Below, one piece after another: positions 8,690 through 14,887 of a stretch of 64,000 bases of DNA. Below the pieces are notes generated by a model that searched no databases, was not told where the DNA came from, and worked only from the letters and a program-made list of their open reading frames with translations. The first letter of the stretch is position 1. Each line of letters starts with the position of its first letter. Where the stretch lies: assembly GCF_015732285.1 (NCBI RefSeq), contig NZ_WIQU01000016.1:1-64000 (forward strand), given 5' to 3'. The translations under genes and the position numbers were made by a program. The stretch comes from Pectinatus frisingensis. GTDB taxonomy: Bacteria; Bacillota; Negativicutes; Selenomonadales; Selenomonadaceae.

Positions 8690-9223
8690 TTAATTAATTT
8701 CTAATGTATTAATGGATTTATCTATAGTAGGTATAAATTCTTTTGCATTACCTGGCGTTGTCACGTATATTACGAATGCCAATTTTTTATTTTTTAATAC
8801 CATATATATAATACCAACTAAAGGTGTACCATTTTGTGCAGCAGCAGTAATATAACTGGCAACCGCTGGTGTTCCATTTACCATGGTTTTTGTATAGTTA
8901 GGTTTATTAGTAACTGTTCCACTGCCAATCATTTTTCCAAACATAGAATATATAGCTCCAGATATTTGTGCATCCGAATAGTTGTATAGTGTTGTACTTT
9001 TAGGCATAGTGGGATAATAGATTGATACCAAATATATGAATTGCTCCTTCCCACCACTCAAAAAGGTATCATATAGATTATTATTTGAAATATAATTACT
9101 TTTTATTACTTTCCAATTATCTGGAATCGTTATTGATATATTTTGCGGATCAGTATAGACTTGTGCAAATACCGTACTTGAAGTCATATATAATAATAAA
9201 ACAATTAATAAAATCCTTTTCAT
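8690..9223 (-). CDS. Small secreted protein, paralogue of the one at 12316-12864
   Basis: The 177-residue protein has a signal peptide (MKRILLIVLLLYMTSSTVFA, cleavage near residue 20) and a mature part starting with VYTDPQNISITIPDNWKV, a PsbP/DUF1795-like fold pattern in which a short N-terminal strand precedes a beta sheet. The family has no agreed function. A clear paralogue lies at 12316-12864: both share signal peptide, YTDP after cleavage, VNGxPA in the middle and a C-terminal KSINTL. The gene lies 15 bases after the membrane protein gene on the same strand and is likely in its operon. The product should be outside the cytoplasmic membrane. Its place beside prophage immunity genes suggests a carried (moron) gene. 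Confidence 0.65.
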   Translation of the reverse strand: MKRILLIVLLLYMTSSTVFAQVYTDPQNISITIPDNWKVIKSNYISNNNLYDTFLSGGKEQFIYLVSIYYPTMPKSTTLYNYSDAQISGAIYSMFGKMIGSGTVTNKPNYTKTMVNGTPAVASYITAAAQNGTPLVGIIYMVLKNKKLAFVIYVTTPGNAKEFIPTIDKSINTLEIN

Positions 9224-9238
9224 ACGAAGCCACTCCTT

Positions 9239-10102
9239 TTAATTAAAGCCTAAACATTTATAAACGTATTTTCCCCCATTCCAATAAATTGATATGCCTA
9301 TTCTATTATCACTAATCAAATCAATATGAACTAAATTATCAGACTGTGATTTATATATTTTCATTTGGCATCCTTTAGCTATATTTGAAAAAGCGCCTTT
9401 ACTTATACTACTTACATCAAATAATTCTTGAACTTTATTATCTTTTTCCCCTATTATCTTAAAATCATTTAAAAATCCACCTGAGCCATCAATGAAATAA
9501 TATATTAAATCACTTTTATTATCTCTAGTGTTTGCAAAATAAAAAGAATATCCATTTCCCAATATAGTCGTTTTAAATAAAACATTTAAATCCATATCAA
9601 TAATAAATAGCTTTGTCTTTGCGCCCTTTTCACGTGTAATAAGTATATTATATAGATATCCTTTGCCTGCCATATCATATACCATTTTTTCAGGAAACTC
9701 TTTAAAACAAAAGAAAGGCTTTATCCCTGGAATGCTTTTTCTACTTTTTATTTTCATTAGTACCCACAAAACAGCCATAACAGTCACTGCATATAATGCG
9801 AAGAGTTCAATTGAGTCGACAGTTGTCAGCTTATTGTAATTTATAAATCTGACTATCTGTTTGCCATATTCTACGCTTACTGATTTTTCTGGTAATGTAT
9901 AAATATATACACCTGCGATAATTATATTAATAATTGCAACATGCCCAATGTGCATAATCATGGGGATTTTTTTCATAATATTAAATTTACCAAAAAGAGC
10001 AAATAAAAAAATTCCTATCATATAAATAACGATGGCAGTAAAAATAGTTGACCAAAATATAATTCCTGAAAAATACAACCAATTACTAATAATGAAACTC
10101 AT
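9239..10102 (-). CDS. Multi-pass membrane protein of unknown function
   Basis: The 287-residue product has about four hydrophobic segments in the first 125 residues (for example near 6-35, 45-70 and 97-118), followed by a soluble C-terminal domain of 160 residues rich in beta-strand-like stretches. I recognise no domain. AAGGAGG lies six bases before the ATG at 10102. It is followed directly by the small secreted protein gene, with 15 bases between them, so the two are probably translated from one message and could act together at the envelope. Confidence 0.6.
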   Translation of the reverse strand: MSFIISNWLYFSGIIFWSTIFTAIVIYMIGIFLFALFGKFNIMKKIPMIMHIGHVAIINIIIAGVYIYTLPEKSVSVEYGKQIVRFINYNKLTTVDSIELFALYAVTVMAVLWVLMKIKSRKSIPGIKPFFCFKEFPEKMVYDMAGKGYLYNILITREKGAKTKLFIIDMDLNVLFKTTILGNGYSFYFANTRDNKSDLIYYFIDGSGGFLNDFKIIGEKDNKVQELFDVSSISKGAFSNIAKGCQMKIYKSQSDNLVHIDLISDNRIGISIYWNGGKYVYKCLGFN

Positions 10103-10262
10103 GTAATACCTCCTTGTATTAAAATATAAGTTTTGCTAATATTTCAACTTTCTAGGTTAAAATTCACATTGCATAATATCATTCAACAGTCTATGAACCG
10201 TTTTAGGGTTCGGTTGTTTTTCAGGTATTATCCGATGTCACCAATCCCCACTATACTCATGT

Positions 10263-11813
10263 TTAGTGAACTTGTTTCATTTTCATACTTTCTCTATATT
10301 GTTCAGCATCGGGCAATTTTTTAAATTCTACCGTTCCGTCAAAATTTTCTTTAACAACATGTTCAATTTGGTCTAAGGAAACATTGAAAAATTCCCGACG
10401 TGTATTAATCAAATTAAGTTTTTTATTATCAAAAGCATTATGCAATGCAGTTTCCAACTTTGGTGCATCATCACTAAAAATCATCGCATGTACATCAAAA
10501 TTGAACGGTACCGATGCATCGCTTAGCTCATATATCCTCTCCATTGGATCTAGGCGACGTGTCATTCCAATCTTATAAATATTGTTTCCGAATGATCCTA
10601 TGTTAGAAATAACGTAAACATATCCAGCTCGTTGATTTGCTTCACGATAATCTATATCAGATAAATTTTTCTTAATTTCTTCCATCTGATTTTCCAAATC
10701 ATTAATTTTTTGCGTAAGGGCATTTCTTTCCTGAGAATCCAATGACTCTTGATACTGTTGTTTTGCGGCTTCAAGAGCATTGCTGTAATGTATCTTTTCT
10801 TTTTCAATCTTAAGGCGTTCAGCTTCGATTTCTTTCTGTAATCTGGCTTCTTCTCTCATACGAGCACGAACTTCACGCTGATGTTCTTTTTCCTTCTGTT
10901 TCATCTGTTGATATTCAAATGCTAAGTGCAATTCTTTAATCTTTAAATTATAGTATTCAGAACTAATATTAATCTGCATAACCTGCCCCAGTTTAGAAAT
11001 GGCAGTATAAGCATTTGTTATCCTTTTTTCGCAGGACTCAAAATTATTATATTTTACTTTTCCAGTGACATGTTCACATTCACTATTGAACGCCCTAAGT
11101 AATAGCTTTTGAGTATCTTGCACCATTTTCCGGCCTGCAATTTTATTGTTATTTACCGTCCAGTTTGTATCACCATCAGCAGCAGTTTTTTGTTTTATCA
11201 TATCTTTTTGTCTTTGTCTTATATAATCAAGTCTAGACTTATATTGCTCTGAATTAATAAAATCATACATAGGCTTATATAAAGAAAAATCTTGAAGTAA
11301 GGCTTCTTCATCTAATTCTATTATTTTTTCTTTTTTCTCAGCAATTTTATTATCTAAGACGTACATATATGTCTCTTTATTACTGATATCAGCTGAGATT
11401 TTTTCCACTTTTTTCTTAGTACGCATTTCAGCATCTTCGATTATTTGATGTATAATGGCATCTTTATTAGAAATTTTACTTTCTAATTCTGCAAGAATTT
11501 TTTTCTTTTCGATATTTTGATTTTCAGCATAAGTCGTTGCAGATTTAATAATATTATCTACTAAATCTTGTTTATTTTTAATTTTAGTATTTAAATTCTC
11601 TAATTTAGCTTCAGTTGTCTGCATAATCTTGTCTGCTTCTTCTTGAGCTAAAACGAGTTTATCCTGTGCTAGGACTCGTAATTTTTTCGTCTTGAAAATA
11701 ATTAAGGGAATAACCAAAATAGCTGCAAATGGTTTTATAGAACAAATTATCAGCAATATAGAAATCGTCACATTATTAAAATACCACTTTTCTTTGAGTG
11801 ATATCTTATCCAT
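10263..11813 (-). CDS. DUF4041 protein with C-terminal T5orf172 GIY-YIG domain
   Basis: The 516-residue protein begins with a hydrophobic segment (about 14-40), continues as coiled coil (about 45-180), then a DUF4041 region (about 185-300), a second Glu/Lys/Arg-rich coiled coil (about 305-390), and ends in a GIY-YIG-like T5orf172 domain: AGYVYVISNIGSFGNNIYKI, then GMTRR and the downstream AMIFSDD and LHNAF segments. T5orf172-type domains are nuclease folds common in phages and repressor fusions. Such proteins recur near prophage repressors, which fits the ImmA and CI-like genes upstream. AGAGG precedes ATG 11813. The role is unknown; DNA nicking or phage exclusion are possible. The family assignment is fairly sure. 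Confidence 0.8.
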   Translation of the reverse strand: MDKISLKEKWYFNNVTISILLIICSIKPFAAILVIPLIIFKTKKLRVLAQDKLVLAQEEADKIMQTTEAKLENLNTKIKNKQDLVDNIIKSATTYAENQNIEKKKILAELESKISNKDAIIHQIIEDAEMRTKKKVEKISADISNKETYMYVLDNKIAEKKEKIIELDEEALLQDFSLYKPMYDFINSEQYKSRLDYIRQRQKDMIKQKTAADGDTNWTVNNNKIAGRKMVQDTQKLLLRAFNSECEHVTGKVKYNNFESCEKRITNAYTAISKLGQVMQINISSEYYNLKIKELHLAFEYQQMKQKEKEHQREVRARMREEARLQKEIEAERLKIEKEKIHYSNALEAAKQQYQESLDSQERNALTQKINDLENQMEEIKKNLSDIDYREANQRAGYVYVISNIGSFGNNIYKIGMTRRLDPMERIYELSDASVPFNFDVHAMIFSDDAPKLETALHNAFDNKKLNLINTRREFFNVSLDQIEHVVKENFDGTVEFKKLPDAEQYRESMKMKQVH

Positions 11814-11853
11814 AGATTCAACCTCTTTTCATAAGTTAGATTTTTATAATATT

Positions 11854-12279
11854 TTACACATCAATTAGCTGACCTAGTGTCCGCTTCACTTCATGCGGAT
11901 TAGGTTGTTCATCATTCAAAAACTGTATTACCTGTGCTGCATCAATATCGCTTGAATATGACAATAAGTGAACGGCATATTCATTTGCCTCTCGTTCTCG
12001 ACGGCTTGGAATATAATAAGCCTTGTCAGCGTGTAGATAGTACCCATATCCGTTATGTAACTGCGAGTGACCAATCTCATGGCAGATAGTAATTTTCTGC
12101 CCTATGTATGACAAGTTATCGTTTAAAATTATATATTTTCTTCTTAATACACGCGCCAACATGCCACGAATATGGTCTGGTAAAGGCACGTGTATTATTT
12201 TTAGATCAAGTCCATCTGCCAGTTGAAAAGGGTTGGCTGTACCATATCTTTGTACGAGATTTCCCACTCGTATTTTCAT
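11854..12279 (-). CDS. ImmA/IrrE family metallo-endopeptidase
   Basis: This 141-residue protein has the zincin motif HEIGH (67-71) and a downstream glutamate in REREANEYAVHL, the pattern of ImmA/IrrE (DUF955, M78) peptidases. ImmA of ICEBs1 cleaves the element's repressor to trigger excision and expression. The gene is near the CI-like repressor at 13077-13460 on the same strand, separated by one secreted-protein gene. It therefore probably inactivates that repressor on a signal. The length is normal for a single-domain ImmA. It ends 40 bases before the DUF4041 gene. Regulation is unknown. Confidence 0.88.
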   Translation of the reverse strand: MKIRVGNLVQRYGTANPFQLADGLDLKIIHVPLPDHIRGMLARVLRRKYIILNDNLSYIGQKITICHEIGHSQLHNGYGYYLHADKAYYIPSRREREANEYAVHLLSYSSDIDAAQVIQFLNDEQPNPHEVKRTLGQLIDV

Positions 12280-12315
12280 ATATTAGAATCAATCCTTTTT
12301 ATATCTTGCTAAAAA

Positions 12316-12864
12316 TTATTCTATATATAGTGTGTTAATTGATTTTTCTATTATAGGTAAAAATTCGTCCGATTTATTTTTAGGGCAAGCGTAGGTTATC
12401 GTTATAACTTTTGTATCTTTTATAATATAGTATCCATACACTAGGTAATTATTATATTGATAAGTCTCGTCAAGTATTATAACAATAGCAGGATAACCAT
12501 TTACGGTAACTTTTTTATAGTTGGGGTTATTAAGTGCTTTAATATTAATTGTTGCTAGTTTTTTAAATACGTCATTAGATATATCTGCTAGTTCTTGTTC
12601 CGAGAAATCGTTTATAGTATTGGGCGGCCCAGAAGATGATATTTGAGATGTTATCATAATTTCTTTTTGCGCCTTTTCTATTGCAGCGCTATCTGCGAAT
12701 GTAGTTTCGTATTTATTTTCTGTAGGTAATTCCCTTTTTGCTACTAATTGATAACCATCTGGAATATCCAATGACACACCATGTGGATCTGTATACACTT
12801 TATCAGCAAACGCTGTTGAACAAACCAAGCACAATAAAAATGCGATTGTAAGTATCTTCTTCAT
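12316..12864 (-). CDS. Small secreted protein, paralogue of the one at 8690-9223
   Basis: The 182-residue protein has a signal peptide (cleavage near residue 20, after STAFA) and a mature part that starts KVYTDPHGVSLDIPDGYQLV. It ends with IIEKSINTLYIE, matching IDKSINTLEIN in the 8690-9223 product; a shared VNGxPA block is also present. No catalytic motif is evident. AAGGAGG precedes the ATG at 12864. It lies between the repressor and ImmA genes, where lysogenic morons often sit, and is probably expressed in the lysogen. Function is unknown. Confidence 0.65.
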   Translation of the reverse strand: MKKILTIAFLLCLVCSTAFADKVYTDPHGVSLDIPDGYQLVAKRELPTENKYETTFADSAAIEKAQKEIMITSQISSSGPPNTINDFSEQELADISNDVFKKLATINIKALNNPNYKKVTVNGYPAIVIILDETYQYNNYLVYGYYIIKDTKVITITYACPKNKSDEFLPIIEKSINTLYIE

Positions 12865-13076
12865 GGAGTCGGCCTCCTTGTTAAAATAAAAATTGGACTA
12901 CAAATTACACTGCAACCCGTTACATCCTCTACACAGAATAAAATAAATTGTTCATTTAGTTAACTCATTGTTTATTCAATTTTTTAAACCTATCGAATTT
13001 GATAGGTTTAAAATTTGGCCTGTTCAAAGATTTTCATAATTTAGTTTATTTTTTAACCGCCTCGAATTCGACACGA

Positions 13077-13460
13077 TTAATCTTTTTTCCTTTTATTCCG
13101 TTTTTTAGCATCAAAAAAAGCAAGCTCTAAAGCAGAACGAATTTTTGTGCGGTCATCATCAGTCAGCTTGTATGTATCGCTATCAAACGTCACTTCGGCT
13201 TGCTGTAATAATTTATCTAAATTTCCCAGGTCCTTTTTTGTTAGTTTGACGGAGTCGGTTTTAAGGGAATCATTTCCGAGTAAATGATCTGTAGAAACGT
13301 TAAAATAATTAGCAATCTTTTTTAACATCTCGGGATCAGGTGAAGTCCTTCCGACTTCCCAGCTACCAATAGCCTGTTGTGAGACGCCAAGAATAGTTGC
13401 TAAATTAGCTTGTGATAATCCCTTATTAGTGCGCTCTTTTTTTAATATTTCTGGTAACAT
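13077..13460 (-). CDS. XRE-family HTH repressor, CI-like
   Basis: Residues 1-60 form an XRE helix-turn-helix: LKKERTNKGLSQANLATILG, then VSQQAIGSWEVGRTSPDPEML and IANYFNVSTDHLLG. The remaining 65 residues are charged and probably form a dimerisation or regulatory part without a LexA-type protease. GGAG stands eight bases before ATG 13460; a GTG three codons upstream lies in that site and is not preferred. It is divergent from a Cro-like gene at 13614, and the gap holds four copies of an operator-like repeat. With ImmA nearby, it is likely the lysogeny repressor of the deleted prophage. Confidence 0.88.
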   Translation of the reverse strand: MLPEILKKERTNKGLSQANLATILGVSQQAIGSWEVGRTSPDPEMLKKIANYFNVSTDHLLGNDSLKTDSVKLTKKDLGNLDKLLQQAEVTFDSDTYKLTDDDRTKIRSALELAFFDAKKRNKRKKD

Positions 13461-13482
13461 AAAAATCACTCCTTCACTTATA

Positions 13483-13597
13483 TTACCTCAAAATGTTGTT
13501 ATTTGGAATATCTAACTACAAAATGAATATAAAAACATTGATAACTTCAAAATGTAGTAATATTATATACATATGGAGTAACTACAAAACGAAGTTA
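13483..13597. promoter_or_regulatory. Four operator-like repeats between CI-like and Cro-like genes
   Basis: Four 19-bp imperfect palindromes related to TAACTACAAAATGTAGTTA are seen at 13483-13501, 13513-13531, 13542-13560 and 13579-13597. All share the core CAAAAYG, and the last (TAACTACAAAACGAAGTTA) is the most symmetric. They are spaced 30, 29 and 37 bases, about three helical turns, in the divergent region. This is what a lambda-like operator set looks like. The repeats likely bind the CI-like and Cro-like proteins and set the lysis/lysogeny choice. No biochemical proof is available. Confidence 0.75.
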
Positions 13598-13613
13598 AAC
13601 GGGAGGGGAAAAA

Positions 13614-13841
13614 ATGAAAAAAAATTTATTGCAAGTTTTACGAGGTAATAAATCACAGAGCGAAATAGCTTCAAGTTATGGAGTTAGTCAGCAAGCGTGG
13701 CGCTCATGGGAAAGTGGGCGTACTGTCCCTAATAACGAAATCATGTTAAAAATGGAAAAAGAATTTCCAATACCTATGGAAGTAATTTTTTTTGATTCTT
13801 TTAACTACAAAAATGAGTTAAATAATGAGAAATCAGCATGA
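13614..13841 (+). CDS. Small XRE-family HTH protein, Cro-like
   Basis: The 75-residue protein is almost entirely an XRE helix-turn-helix (SEIASSYGVSQQAWRSWESG, then RTVPNNEIMLKMEKEF). It shares the VSQQA..SWE.GRT.P recognition helix context with the CI-like protein, so both probably bind the same operators. GGGAGGGG precedes the ATG at 13614. It is the first gene of the rightward, early-type transcript and is followed 9 bases later by a 71-residue gene. Cro-like or excision regulator is the best call. Confidence 0.82.
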   Translation: MKKNLLQVLRGNKSQSEIASSYGVSQQAWRSWESGRTVPNNEIMLKMEKEFPIPMEVIFFDSFNYKNELNNEKSA

Positions 13842-13850
13842 GGTGATTGA

Positions 13851-14066
13851 ATGAAAGACAGCAAGTTATTAAATGTAGTTCAGGAAGTTCTTGGTGTGCT
13901 AATCAAAAACAACCTGAGTGTTCAAGATTCATTAAGAACCTTGGATGTAGTTAATGAAAATTTGCTAAGAATAACCATAATACCTGATGATGCAAAAATC
14001 AAAGATATTAGGCCTAATGCATTAAGCCAAGATGTTTGCTTAACCAATCCGATGCCGTCTTATTGA
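13851..14066 (+). CDS. Small phage early protein of unknown function
   Basis: The 71-residue product starts with MKDSKLLNVVQEVLGVLIKN and has no recognisable domain. GAGGTGATTG stands before the ATG, and spacing of 9 bases to the Cro-like gene suggests an operon. Its last 53 bases overlap, tail to tail, the Cas2-like pseudogene on the other strand. The C-terminal part may therefore have been remodelled by the rearrangement that joined the two. Confidence 0.5.
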   Translation: MKDSKLLNVVQEVLGVLIKNNLSVQDSLRTLDVVNENLLRITIIPDDAKIKDIRPNALSQDVCLTNPMPSY

Positions 14067-14292
14067 TCCATCCTTGTTGGTTTTGCGTTATCTCACATAC
14101 GTATAAGTTATCATTTTTATCCATATGCTCACTAAGAATATTAAATATATCATTAGCAGAACCATTGTAGTACACAAACCATTGAGATTTTAATACTTTT
14201 GCCCAGCCAGGGAATTTTTCAATAGTACCAATAAGATTTGAATAATCTTGTCCAGGATTATTCAAATCTTATGAAACTAAGTAAACAGCCAT
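14014..14292 (-). pseudogene. Cas2-like (SinR-annotated) small protein gene with in-frame TAA
   Basis: Starting from ATG 14290-14292, which has a perfect AGGAGGTG site, the frame reads MAVYLVS, then TAA, then DLNNPGQDYSNLIGTI and continues to 14014. Intact relatives of this roughly 90-residue family read VSYDLN at this point, so the stop replaces a tyrosine codon (TAT or TAC to TAA). The family is ferredoxin-fold, related in shape to CRISPR Cas2, and is usually annotated as a hypothetical or SinR-like protein; its role is unknown. An 83-codon product could start at TTG 14265, but nothing resembling a ribosome binding site precedes it. I call it a pseudogene by nonsense mutation; a sequencing error or readthrough are alternatives. 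Confidence 0.65.
14231..14272. repeat. Perfect 17-bp inverted repeat inside the Cas2-like pseudogene
   Basis: ATAAGATTTGAATAATC at 14231-14247 has its exact complement at 14256-14272, with an 8-base loop. The right arm contains the interrupting TAA codon on the minus strand. If that codon had been TAT, the palindrome would be imperfect at exactly that base. Confidence 0.9.
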
Positions 14293-14322
14293 TATAATCA
14301 CCTCCTTCTAAGGTGATTATAA
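14292..14322 (-). promoter_or_regulatory. 12-bp hairpin sequestering the ribosome binding site of the Cas2-like gene
   Basis: TTATAATCACCT at 14292-14303 and its exact complement at 14311-14322 flank a 7-base loop. On the minus-strand message the stem contains the GGAGGTG ribosome binding site and the first base pair of the start codon. Such a structure would hide the site and lower translation, or it could be an operator. The structure is seen in the sequence; the effect is inference. Confidence 0.6.
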
Positions 14323-14690
14323 CATCACGGAAACAATAATCGAAGGGAGTGATTGAATGAAAAAATGAGTATAAGTCTAGCACTCCCTTATACTCACCTA
14401 ATCCCACATTTTTTTACCTGTCATTTTGCAGTATCATTCTTCGAGTTTTACGTGCAACGCCACGATCCAAATACGGTTAGTGCTAGCTAACCTGCTTAAA
14501 ATAGATTTCTCTTTAGCAGTGTGGTTCTGCATAAATTTAAAGCCCTTTAGCTTCAATCTTTAAACAGGAGCGGGCGAATTCAAAACCTGTGTCAAGATGA
14601 CCAGATCCCTTCCTCGCCTGTTGGCACTTTAAAAAATACCATGTTGCAAAACAATAGTCAAATATATTTGACATAGTAAAGGAGATAGTC
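14323..14690. other. Non-coding junction between prophage immunity and late regions
   Basis: This 368-base stretch holds no convincing gene. It contains short inverted repeats: GAGTATAAG at 14367-14375 with its complement at 14387-14395, GGTTAG/CTAACC at 14476-14493, and a perfect 16-bp palindrome GTCAAATATATTTGAC at 14657-14672 just upstream of a small ORF. Replication, packaging and head genes expected between the Cro-like and late genes are absent, so it probably contains a deletion junction. A minus-strand frame across 14537-14848 has no homology I recognise. Confidence 0.5.
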
Positions 14691-14780
14691 ATGGATTTTG
14701 GTGAGTTTCTAAGGCTTAACAGAAAAACATTTCCACTATTCGACAAAGTGCAGTTGCCAGTGGAAATGCTCCGCAAATAG
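14691..14780 (+). CDS. 29-codon ORF overlapping the 5' extension of the polyvalent frame
   Basis: ATG 14691 follows AAAGGAG with six bases between and encodes MDFGEFLRLNRKTF followed by 15 more residues. The first residues resemble the start of an HTH repressor. Inside this ORF, the frame of the giant polyvalent gene opens at 14720 without any strong start of its own. The ORF may be the translational start of that gene separated from it by a frameshift, or a truncated gene left at a deletion end. Low confidence as an independent gene. Confidence 0.35.
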   Translation: MDFGEFLRLNRKTFPLFDKVQLPVEMLRK

Positions 14781-14887
14781 AAACACACGGGAAAAACTAT
14801 ATACAGCAAGCCCAAAATGATCGAAAAATAAAACAAGCCATAAATCAATTACCGCAATCTAAAACGACTGGCGAAGCACTTATCCAA

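Noticed and set aside
14537-14848. 103-codon minus-strand ORF near the prophage junction
   Set aside because: No ribosome binding site and it crosses the start of the open polyvalent frame; composition is that of a reverse reading.
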